A stretch of DNA of 64,000 nt from Closterium sp. Naga37s-1 (Eukaryota; Streptophyta; Zygnematophyceae; Desmidiales; Closteriaceae), in assembly GCA_947471745.1 (NCBI GenBank), contig CANJKZ010000768.1, positions 248,001 to 312,000 of the forward strand, written 5' to 3'. How positions within the stretch are numbered: position 1 is the stretch's first letter; each line of letters begins with the position of its first letter. This document shows, in pieces, positions 51,301-61,300 of this stretch. The notes beneath the pieces were generated by a model. It was not told where the DNA came from. It saw nothing but the letters and a program-made list of their open reading frames with translations, and did no database searches. Position numbers and translations under genes: made by a program.

Positions 51301-54066
51301 CCTTTCATCTCCCACGAGGCACCGCAACGCATGCTGACCCTTCCCCTGCTTTCTTTCCCCTGCATCCCCCCCTTTCCCACCCTCCCCCTTCCCTCCCATC
51401 CCCACAGTGTGGGCAGCAAGGAGAGCTACTCGTTTGAGGAGGATATCGCCAAAGCCACAGGCGCCATCCCCCTCACCTTCGGCCCTTTCATCTCCCACGA
51501 GGCACCGCAACGCATGCTGACCCTTCCCCTGCTTTCTTTCCCCTGCATCCCCCCCTTTCCCACCCTCCCCCTTCCCTCCCATCCCCACAGTGTGGGCAGC
51601 AAGGAGAGCTACTCGTTTGAGGAGGATATCGCCAAAGCCACAGGCGCCATACCCCTCACCTTCGACCCTGTGACATCTCAAGAGATCCTTCCCCCTTTTC
51701 CCCCCTCCCTCCTTGTGCAAGCCAGTGTGGGCAGCAAGGAGAGCTACTCGTTTGAGGAGGACATCGCCAAAGCCACAGGCGCCATACCCCTCACCTTCGA
51801 CCCTTTCATCTCCCACGAGGCGCAGCAACGCATGCTCGCCCTGCCCTTCCTCCGTTACTTCCCCGAAGGCCTCTCGGGCAGAGCGAAACTTTCCAAGAAC
51901 AGAAAGATGTTTCCGAGCTACACTTTTTCGACTCTGCCCGAGGTGAGAGGAAAGCGAGTGAACTAATCCTTTAATGTATGCTTTATTGGGGGTGTTTTAC
52001 ATTTCTGTATTTGTTTTAACTGATTCTCGTTCAAGTGCTGACTGCAAGCTTTTTCAGATGAGTGGTGATTAGAAACAATACAGGGTGATAGGTGGTGACA
52101 AGGGGTTATAAGGTGTGATACGGGATGATAAGGGATGATAACGGGTGATATGGGGTGATGAGGGGAGATAAGGGGCGATGAGGGGAGAAACGGGGTGATG
52201 AGGGGTGAAACGGGGTGATATGGGGTGACACAGGGTGGTACGTGGTCATGACTGATGAGGGACCTGGATTGAGCAAACAATAGGTGGGGGGGATGGTGGA
52301 ATCATCTTGTGATGAGACGATTTTTGAGTCGACTAAAAAATCGTGACGATTTTTGGGGGGGATGGTGGAAATCATATTGCCCTACCAAACCCCATGTTTT
52401 AGACCGCTTCTTTCTTCACCTCCTTCCCTACCCTTCTTCCCCTTCCCGACTTCCAGCGCATAGCCACTCACAGCAGCACACGTGGATGTGCTCAAGATTG
52501 ACAGTGAGGGGCTCGCCCTTACTGTCCAACTTCTTAACCCACTCCTTTCCCCACTCCTTACTGCCTTCCTTCTGCTATGCATATGTATAATTTTTAATCT
52601 CTCCCACCACACCAGCTCACGGCCACTCACAACAACATGGCCTACATGGATGTGCTCAAGATTGACTGCGAGGGGTGCACCCCCTTACTGACCCCCCTTC
52701 TATTTGTCCATTCCTCACCCCCTTGTATTCCACCCCACAGCTCATGGCCACTCACAACAACACGGCCTACACAGACGCGCTCAAGATAGACTGCAAGGAG
52801 TTCAGCCCCTTCTCAGCCCACTCTTTTCATCCTCTACTTCTCCTTTCCTCTCCCCTTTCTCTTTCACCTTGCTCAGCTCATGGCCACGCACAGCACGGCT
52901 TTCATGGATGTGCTCTGCGAGGGATTCAGCCCCTGCTTTACCCCTCTTTTATTCGTCCATTCCTCATCCACTTTTATTCTACCCCCCCACAGCTCATGGC
53001 CACTCACAGCATGGCCTACATGGATGTGCTCAAGATAGACTGCGAGGGGTTCAGCACCTGCTTAACCCCCCTTTTATTTATCCATTCCTCAACCACTTGT
53101 GTTCGACCCCCCCCACAGCTCATGGCGAGTCATAACACGGCCTACATGGATGTGTTCAAGATAGACTGCGAGGGGTGTGGGATTGAAATGATCCGAGACC
53201 TGGAGCACAGGATGATTCTCCTCCCGTTTCTTCACCCCTTCTCTTCCTCCCCCCCACAGCTCATGGCCACTCACAGCACTGACTACATGGATGTGCTCAA
53301 GATAGACTGCGAGGGGTGCGAGATAGAGATGATCCGAGACCTGGAGCAGGCCATGGGAGGGGATTCCAGGGCCGGGCTTGTGCGGTTCGGAGGGAAGCTT
53401 CCCTTTGGACAGCTGCTGGTGGAGTTTCACAAGTGAGCTGTTGTTGTTCTTTATCCCCCGCACTTGGTGACTTGTATTAGGCATACAACAGACAACCCCC
53501 CTTTTATATTAGCCCCCGCATGGTGACTTGTACGTAAAATACGTAGAATAGATGTACCAAGAATCTTGGTGTGCATTAGTACTGTGACCTCATATTGTCC
53601 CACTCCCCCACCCTCTCTTTTCCACCTCTCCTGCCAATGCAGACTTCATGTTCCCAAAGTCACTCTACCTCTCATTTACGCAATTGAGAATCTGGGATAC
53701 CGTATTTTTCATGTTGAAATGAACCCTCTCTGCTCCAAGTGTATGGAGGTGAGCTTTATACACGAGACCCTGGTGCAGCCTTCTAACGAGGATGCCTGCT
53801 ATGTAGATGATGGCAGCGGGGGTAGCACCTCGAGCAGCAGCAGCAGCAGCAGTGAGGGCGGCAGTGGCAGCAGCAGCGGCAGTGGCGGCGGCAGTGGCAG
53901 CAGTGGTCGCATGAGCACCAGTGAAAAGCCAAAAGTGCAAGACCAGCAGCAACAGCAGCAACCGAAGGTCCAGCAGGAGGAGCAGGAGCAGGGGGAGCAG
54001 CAGCAGAAGCAGCAGAAGGAGATAGGGCAAGAGCAGCGGTCGCAAGAGCAGCAGGGAGGACAGTGA
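48328..54066 (+). CDS. Type II membrane methyltransferase, METTL24/FkbM-like (five exons)
   Basis: Exons 48328-48732, 50047-50096, 51726-51942, 53260-53432 and 53643-54066 join in phase to 422 residues ending TGA. The ATG has a good context (aaaATGG). Residues 1-28 are basic and Ser/Pro-rich. A signal anchor follows (YIVAGALLVVAFLGVQY), giving a Golgi-type type II topology. The catalytic region has WVCMLPTAFQTKPVFH, VGSKESYSFEEDIAKATG (SAM-binding turn), MDVLKIDCEGCEIEMIRD (FkbM/Methyltransf_22 signature), LPFGQLLVEFH and GYRIFHVEMNPLCSKCMEV. The C-terminus is a Ser/Gly then Gln/Glu-rich tail. METTL24-type enzymes are presumed O-methyltransferases; the substrate is unknown, though a cell-wall glycan is plausible. 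Exons 1-4 have duplicate copies in the introns, so the alternatives at exon 2 are ambiguous. Confidence 0.88.
48658..49290 (+). repeat. Four copies of the exon-1 end (LSVADMLTKALAPMYPC)
   Basis: Only the first copy (48658-48732) keeps the frame to the donor GGC|gtgtgg. The copies at about 48872, 49138 and 49229 have small deletions and substitutions and look like relics. Introns between them are also copied. Confidence 0.8.
49191..49226. repeat. 36-bp imperfect palindrome between exon copies
   Basis: The arms GAAGTAGTG and CACTACTTC surround TGCTGAGGCGTCTCAAAG, a TTTTGAG-family core. There are about four mismatches per half. It lies between the third and fourth copies of the exon-1 end. Confidence 0.75.
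49624..50096 (+). repeat. Three intact 50-nt copies of methyltransferase exon 2
   Basis: Exons 49624-49673, 49915-49964 and 50047-50096 all have an AG acceptor and a gtgcg donor. They encode WVCMLPTAFENKPVVY, WVCMLATAFQTKPVLH and WVCMLPTAFQTKPVFH. At 50 nt each they cannot be combined without a frameshift, so they are candidates for mutually exclusive splicing. Confidence 0.85.
49806..49901. repeat. Three ACGT-centred palindromes in tandem
   Basis: Copies of TTTTGAGACGTCTCAAAA lie at 49806-49823, 49844-49861 and 49882-49899, with 20-bp spacers GCCACGTGATTGAACTAGTG. The third is extended to a perfect 22-bp palindrome. TGCTCTGCGCCAGTG occurs before and after the cluster, which marks a duplication junction just before the second exon-2 copy. 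Confidence 0.95.
50336..50410. repeat. Two GCGC-centred palindromes at duplication junctions
   Basis: CTTTTGAGGCGCCTCAAAAG occurs exactly at 50336-50355 and 50391-50410. Before, between and after them lie copies of an intron segment that starts GAACTG and ends CTGTTCGTGCAGACAAC, so each palindrome falls at the join of two copies. Two decayed relatives (CTTTTGAGTCGCGCC) lie at 50230-50270. Confidence 0.95.
50479..50506. repeat. 28-bp palindrome (TCGA centre), one mismatch
   Basis: The left half GTGACTTTTGAGTC and right half GACTCACAAGTCAC are reverse complements but for one base. It is followed by a further copy of the GAACTGC intron segment. Confidence 0.9.
50614..51942 (+). repeat. Eight copies of methyltransferase exon 3 (GSKESYSFEEDIAKATG)
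   Basis: Copies start at about 50616, 50757, 50858, 51042, 51225, 51408, 51591 and 51726. The units at 51042, 51225 and 51408 are 183 bp each and almost identical. Only the last copy continues through QRMLALPFLRYFPEGLSG to the donor TLPE|gtgaga. The earlier ones lack an obvious donor and are probably skipped. Confidence 0.87.
50831..50860. repeat. 30-bp palindrome (TCGA centre) with copied arms
   Basis: The halves GCCGATTTTTGAGTC and GACTCATAAATCGGC match but for one base. The outer GCCGAT is part of the preceding exon copy, so the right arm is an inverted copy of local sequence. It lies exactly between two exon-3 copies. Confidence 0.92.
51967..52300. repeat. GGGGTGATA-type degenerate repeat in a methyltransferase intron
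   Basis: Variants of AAGGGATGATA and GGGGTGATG recur from about 52080 to 52250. Unlike other introns of this gene it is purine-rich on the sense strand. Confidence 0.7.
52317..52344. repeat. 28-bp palindrome (TCGA centre) at a duplication junction
   Basis: The halves ACGATTTTTGAGTC and GACTAAAAAATCGT match but for one base. GGGGGGATGGTGGAA occurs on both sides (52289 and 52357), with GACGATTTTT again after it. Confidence 0.92.
52450..53432 (+). repeat. Seven copies of methyltransferase exon 4 (MDVLKIDCEG)
   Basis: Copies lie at about 52454, 52617, 52741, 52877, 52993, 53121 and 53260. Each starts CTCATGGCCACTCACA after a CAG acceptor and encodes versions of AYMDVLKIDCEG. Only the last is full length (53260-53432, ending EFH|gtgagc). 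The sixth extends to IEMIRDLEH. One copy has lost the VLKID core. Confidence 0.87.
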
Positions 54067-55350
54067 GGATGGGTCGCCGAGAAATAAGCAGGTTTAGTTC
54101 GAAACACCTAGAATTTCTTTCCTTTCTATGCCTACTGGCATCCACCCTTGTATTTGCTAGTGTTGTACACTGGCCTACTGCACTGTAGAAAACAGGCCCT
54201 AAGATTACACATATGGTTTATAATGACAAAAGTGCATAGGAAATATGTATTTCAAATAGATTGGTACATAGAGCTGGCTTAGTTGGCTCAAAACCACCCT
54301 TGGCACATTCTATTGCTAGTATAAGATTTCACAGAGATGCTATAAGCATTCCTCTACACTTGGCCAAGATGCTCTTCTGTGCCATATGCACACATTCGCA
54401 CAACCCAACCTGTTTCTACACTTTGCCAAGATGGCACCCGGCACCAACCCAAAATGAGACAGCTTGTACAATAAAAAGCAAACACCCACCCACGCTCTTC
54501 ACCTCACTGATACCTATGAGCAAAACTGAGCTTACAGCATTGGAATTGCTACCTGCTTTGCGAATATATTTTGTTGCTACTACTCGAAAGAGCACAGCTC
54601 CCATCATCCCCTCATCCCCCCACTTCCTCACAGCCTCTCTCACTCGGCTGTTCATAAAGAACAGCACTGCGACAGAGACATCACCTCTGGAGTTGGCGTG
54701 CTTCTCCTCTGCCCACGCTGCGACTGCCTTCTGAGCCACCTGCTTTTGCAAGTTGCAATAGCAAAAGCATCAGCCAGCCACTCTTCTCCACTGGACAACT
54801 TGGCAGCCACTGCCACCCCAACCCTCCCTCCCCTTCCTGCCCCCCTTTTATAAAATCAATACTGCCATGAGAATATAATCTCCGGAGTTGGCGTGTTACT
54901 CCTCTGCCCACTTCGCTACTGCCAACCGCGCCACCTGCTTCGCTGCTCTGCCCCGCATTGCTATCTACTGTTATTTCAGGTAACACACAGCAGCCACAGC
55001 TCGCCCCTACCGCCGTTCCTTCCCACCTCTTTGCATCCCTGCTTCAAAAGAACAGCACTGCAACGGATATATCGTCTCTGGAGTTGGCGTGCTTCTCCGC
55101 GGCCCACTTGGCCACAGCCTTCTGAGCCACCTGCTTTGAGCCACCTGCTTCTACCTAATCAACCCGAAGGGCCTCTTTAAAAAAACAGTACTGCCACGGA
55201 TATATCATCTCTGGAGTTGGCATGCCTCTCCGCTGCCCACTTGGCCACGGCCTTCTGAGCCACCTGCTTTGCCAGCAGCGATCAACCCTCCATTCCGCCC
55301 CATCCCCCACCCCTCCCCCACCCCTCCACCCCCCCACCCCATTTTCTCCT
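54067..55350 (-). repeat. Convergent 3' region with extra copies of the PP2C terminal exon
   Basis: The methyltransferase 3' UTR lies at the left. From about 54410 to 55300 are four further copies of the PP2C last exon. Copies ending at 55178 (TAA) and 55044 (TGA) keep NSRDDISVAVLFF and their own stop. The copy at about 54850-54930 is decayed. The copy at about 54640-54760 reads NSRGDVSVAVLFF, with Gly for the metal-binding Asp, and runs on to 54416. All lack the exon's first third (VWDVLSN), so they are more likely relics than true alternatives. Confidence 0.75.
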
Positions 55351-58300
55351 TTAAAAGAACAGCACTGCAACAGAAATATCGTCTCTGGAGTTGGCGTGTT
55401 TCTCCGCTGCCCACTTGGCCACGGCTTTCTGAGCCACCTGCTTCGCGGCTTTGCTCCTGGGCCATGTGTTCGCCACTATCTCCACCACCTCTGCATTCGA
55501 CAGCACGTCCCACACCTGAAGTGGGTTTGGAGCAGTGGAAGGGGGTGGAGGGGGGTTGTTGGAGGTTGTGGGTGGTTGTGAATGGCTAGCACATCATCTC
55601 ATGAGCAACCTGCTTTGCTGCTCTTCTCCTGGGCCATGTGTTTGCCACTATCTCCACCACCTCTGCGTTGTGGGGATGGAGAGGGGTTGAGGGGGGTGGA
55701 GGGGTGGTGTGTGAGGTTGTGATGGGTTTGTGGAGGGTTGTGAGTGGTTAGCGCACCATCCACGAGTTTGCCTGCTTCGCTGCTCTGCCCCTGGGGCATG
55801 TGTTTGCCACTATTTCCACCACCTCTGCGCTAGTCAGAACGTCTCACACCTGTGAGGGGTTTTGCAGGGGTGAAGGGGGTTGGAGAGGGGTTGTGGGAGG
55901 CTGTCCTGGGTTGTGGGGGGTTGTGAGTGGTTAGAGGATCATTACAAGAGCCGCCTGCTTCGTTGCCCAGTTCATCACTTCGCCGCCTGGGTTGGGCCAT
56001 GTGTTTGCCACTATCTCCACCACCTCTGCGTTTGACAACATATACCACACCTGTCAAGGGGGCGGTGGGGGTTGCGGGGGTTATGGGGAGTGTAGGGGGG
56101 TTGTGGAGAGTTGTGGGAGCCTGTGAAGGATGCAGGGCTGTGGAGGTTGTGGGTGGATGGATGGAAAATGCTTCACTTTCCAGCATCACTTTGCGATTGG
56201 TGATCCTGTAAAAGCAGAAAAGAACACGGCACACGCCCCACCCAAAGCCATCGCAATGAACTGGTCGCTGGGGTCCATGCTGCGAACAGTCACATCCGGC
56301 TGGCAATTGAGCCCGTGGGATTTGAGCTGCCCCCTTGAAACGACTTGCATCACCAACGAACTGGTCATTAGGGTCTATGCTGCGCACAGTAACATCCGGC
56401 TGGCAGATGAGCCCATGTGACTAGGCGGTGCCCAATTGGGACTTGCCACAGGATTCTGATACAGACATACAGCCTGATCATACAAGGGCAAGGAAGACGA
56501 ATAGAGCATTCGCCCTATCCGAAGCCATGACCACAAACTGATCGTTGGGGTCTATGCTGCGCAGGGTGACATGCAGATGAGCCCGTGCGATCTGCTCTGG
56601 GGCATGCACCCTACCAGAACAGAATGAACAACAGACATATCCACTCACCCCGTCTGAACCCATCACAATAAACTGGTCGTTGGCGTCTATGCTGCGCACA
56701 GTCACATCCGGCCCGCAGATGAGCCCGTGGGATTTTCTCTACCCAGAAAGGACCAAAACAGAAAGTGTTGCAGACGTTGCAAGGTGACAATAGTTTACTC
56801 TATCAGAACAGAAAATGAACAACAGACAAAACCACTCACCCCATCTAAAGCCATGACAACGAACTGGTCGGGGTATATGCTGCACACAGTGACATCCGGC
56901 CGACAGATGAGCCCGTGGGACTTGCTCCTTGCATCTTTTCCCACCAGAATGAACAACAGACCCACCACTCACCCCATCGGAAGCCATCACCACGAACGGA
57001 TCGTTGGGGTCTACAGTTCGAACAGTGACATCGGGCCGGCAGTTGAGCCCGTGCGATTTGAGCTCAAAGTCCCCAAAGGCGCGCGCCACTGCCAGCCACG
57101 GTGAGCAGAATGAACAGACCACCCACTCACCCCATCTGAACCCATGACCACAAACTGGTCGTTCGGGTCTAGAGTACGAACAGTCACGTCAGGCCGGCAG
57201 ATGAGTCCGTGGGATTTGGGCTCAAAGTCCCCAAAGGCATGCGCCACTGCCAGCCCCTGTGAGTAGAACGAATGGACCACCCACTCACCCCGTCTGATCC
57301 CATCACAATAAACTGGTCGTTGGCGTCTATGCTGCGAACAGTCACGTCCGGCCGGCAGATCAGTCCGTGCGATTTGAGCTCAAAGTCCCCAAAGGCACGC
57401 GCCACTGCCAGCCCCGGCTCGCTCTTCCCCGGCAGGAAGATTCTGTCGATGGTGTTCATGTAGTTTAGCACCTTGCCGCCTGCTTCCTGCACTCGCACCT
57501 TCTCAGCTGCGGTTAAAGGGAGGCAAGCAGGGGCGGACGGAGAAGCAGGGGGGAGTGAGACAAGGGAGGAAGATTCTATCGATGGTGTTCATGTAGTTTA
57601 ACACCTTGCCTCCTGCCTCCTGCACCTGCACCTTCTCAGCTGCAAAGAGCAGAAAGCGGGAAGGGCAGGGAGCAAGTGGGGGAGAGGGACATGGGTTGGA
57701 GGGTGGGGGGAAGGGGAGGGCGGGGGAAGGTGGGTTGAGAGAGAGAGACAAGGCAGGAAGATTCTGTCGATGGTGTTCATGTAGTTGAGCACCTTGCCTC
57801 CTGCCTCCTGCACCCGCACCTTCTCAGCTGTAGCAGAAGGGGTGAAGAGGGGAACAAGGGGGAAAGGGAAGGGGAGAGGTGGCGGGGAGGCAGATGAGAG
57901 AGAGAGAAACGGAGAGAGGTTCAGTGCGTGGTGGTGTTGAAATGGTTGAGCAGCAGCGGGTGACATGGGGCCTGCAGATGAGCCCGCGCCACTGCCAGCC
58001 CCGGCTCACTCTTCCCCGGCAGGAAGATTCTGTCGATGGTGTTCATGGAGTTCAGCACCTTTCCTCCTGCTTCCTGCACTCGCACCTTCTCAGCTGGAAA
58101 AAACGGGGGTAGGGAGAGGGACAGCAGAATGCAGGGATGAGAGGCAAGAGAGGATGATTCTGTCGATGGTGTTCATGTAGTTGAGGACTTTCCCCCCGCC
58201 TCCTGCATCCGCACCTTCTCAGCTGTTGAGGAAGGTGGGAAGATGAGGGGGGTTAGGGTGGTGGGGAGAGGCAAGGAAGATTCTGTCGATGCTGTTCATG

Positions 58301-61300
58301 TAGTTCAGCGCCTTGCTTCCTGCCTCCTGCGCTTGTGCCTTCTCCGCTCTGACGGTGGGGAAGGGGGAGAGAACAATAGATTCCACCATCGGGGTAATTG
58401 ACGGGGAGCTGGCGTTCATGTAACTGAGCAGCTTCGCTCTGCTCATTCCCCACCAGAAGGGGACTTTTGACTCTCAAATGCCACTCTCCCCCACCTTCCC
58501 ACCCCTCCTCCTTCCCGCACCACACCCTCCTCCCCTTCCACGCAGCTCACATCATCTCACCGGGGTTGCTCGCCTTGTGGTCGATGCTCAGCTGAACAGC
58601 CTCCATGGTCGCCCTAACGCTCTCCCCATTGGGGGAATTTCGACTCGCCTCAGCACAGCATTAACCCTTTCCCGCCTGCCCACCCCTCTTTCCCATACCA
58701 CACCCTTCTCCCCTCCCACTTAGCTCCTTTCTCACCTGGGTCGCTCGCCTTGTGGTCGATGGTCAGCTGAACTGCCTCCATGGTCGCAGCGTCGCTCTTC
58801 CCGTTGGGGGACCTTTCGATTCGTCTCGGGAATCACCTTTCCCCCTTCCACAGCACACCCTGCCCCCCTAACATTGTCATTGTCTCACCGGGGTTGCTCG
58901 CCTTGTGGTCGATGGTCAGCTGAACGGCCTCCATGGTCGCCGCATCGCTCTTCCCGTTGGGAGCCCTAGCAATGCGAGCAAGCACACAGCGGGAATCCCC
59001 TATGTGCGCCACTATCAGCTCTGATCCCTGAGATAGGAAGAGGGGGACAGAAGGGAGGATGTGGCTGTGAGGAGGTGAAGGAGCGAATGCGTTGGTCATC
59101 ACTCTTCCTGTTGGGAGCCCTAGCAATGCGAGCAAGCACACAGCATGAGTCCCCTGTGTGCGCCACTATCAGCTCTGATCCCTGGAATTGGACAGAAGGG
59201 GAGGGAGAGAAAGGTAGGGTGCGGTGGGGAGGGGTAACGTGAGGTCTGGCTGCATCACTCTTCCCGTTGAGAGTCCTGACAACGCGAGCGAGCACACAAC
59301 AGAAATCACCTATGTGTGCCACTATAAGTTCCTCCCTGGGGAAGGGAGGGAAGGGGGAGAAGCACAGGAATGGGAAGGGAGGGAGGGGGCCGGGAGGGAG
59401 CTGCATGGAGGGGAGATTAGGAGGGAATGCGGTAAGAAAAAGAGGCCTTGACAGTGTGGGATGGCACACAGTGCGAGTTCTCTATGTGTGCCACTATCAT
59501 ATCCGAGCCCTCAGAAAAGATCCCACCCACCCAACCACCCCCAGCCACCCAGCGACCAGAGAGCATCAGAGAGATGATCCACTCACGAGCCCGAGGGTAA
59601 GAAAAAGGCGATTCGCAAGGCGGAGGGCAAGTACAGCTTTTGAGCCGCTGTCCCTGTTGTGGAACAGGTCCTTCATCAGCTCCTCGTCAATGTCCCCAAA
59701 CACGCCCCCCCTTAACAAACCCCACCCAGCCAGCTCGCGTGGAGACATGACTGATGAGAGCCTGAGAGGGAGAGACATATGCGACTCACGAAGCGGAGGG
59801 CAAGTACAGCTGTTGAGCCGCTGTCCCTGTTGTGAAACAGGTCCTTCCTCAGCTCCTCGTCAATGTCCCCAAACACCCCCCCAAACACCCACACATGCTT
59901 CACCCAACAAATAGAGCAGCAAAGAGAGAGAAATAGTTGACTCACGAGATGGAGGGCAACGACTGCAGTAGAGCCGCTGTCCCTGTTGTGGAACAGGTCC
60001 TTCCTCAGCTCCTCGTCGATATCCCCAAACACGCCGCCAAACACGTGTGCCCACTTGAGCAGAGCAGCAGAGAGAGAGGGAGAAACGTGACTCACGAGGC
60101 AGAGGTAGAGAGAGAGGGAAGACTCACAAGGCGAAGGGCGACGACAGCAGTAGACCCGCTGTCCCTGTTGTGGAACAGGTCCTTCCTCAGCTCCTCGTCG
60201 ATATCCCCAAACACGCCGCCAAACACGTGTGCCCACTCGAGCAGAGCAGCAGAGAGAGAGGGGGAAACGTGACTCACGAGGCAGAGGTAGAGAGAGAGGG
60301 AAGACTCACAAGGCGAAGGGCGACGACAGCAGTAGACCCGCTGTCCCTGTTGTGGAACAGGTCCTTCCTCAGCTCCTCGTCGATATCCCCAAACACCCCG
60401 CCAAACAACCGCGCCCACACATCCCGCGCCGCAGCCCCGTCCACGTGTGCTAGCTCGTTCTGGGTGTGCTGCACGGCTGTGTTGAGTCGCTCTGGCAGCT
60501 GGTCGCGAGCTGTCTTGGACACGTAGTGCCCCGACAAGCCGTGCCCGTCAAACACCCCCACCAGCGCACTGCCTCTCTCCCCAGTTGTGCTTGTGATGAT
60601 CAGGTTCTGGGGAAGGGCAGCACAGCACGGGAGGATGGGAGGGAGGGAGTGGCAGGGCGGGGGAAAGGAGAGGCGGAGGAGAGAGTAAGCAAGCAAGCAA
60701 GAGAGCTCGTGCTGGGTGTGCTGCACGGCTGCGTCGAGTCGCTCTGGCAGCTGGTCGCGAGCTGTCTTGGAGACGTAGTGGCCCGACAGCCCGTGCCTGT
60801 CAAACACCCCCACCAACGCACTGCCTCTCCCACTCTCCACCGCTGTACTCGTCATGATTAGGTTCTGGGGGAGAGGGTGAGCGGAATGGGAGGACGGGAG
60901 GGAGGGAGTTGGCAGGGTGGGGGGAGAGAGAGGCGGAGGAGAGAGTAAGCAAGCAAGCAAGAGAGCTCGTGCTGGGTGTGCTGCACGGCTGCGTCGAGTC
61001 GCTCTGGCAGCTGGTCGCGAGCTGCCTTGGACACACAGTGCCCCGACAAGCCGTGCCCGTCAAACACCCCCACCAGCGCACTGCCTCTTTCCCCAGTTGT
61101 GCTTGTGACTATCAGGTTCTGGGGAAGGGGTAAGGGGGCGTGGGGAGGGTTGGGAGAGGTGGGAGGATGGGAGGACGGGGTGTCCACACCACACGCCGCG
61201 GACCACATTGTTGACTTCTTCTGAGTTCTCACTGGCGAGTGCTGCATCTTGACATAACACACGCCCTTGCTCCCCATAGATCCCCATACACGACTGAGCA

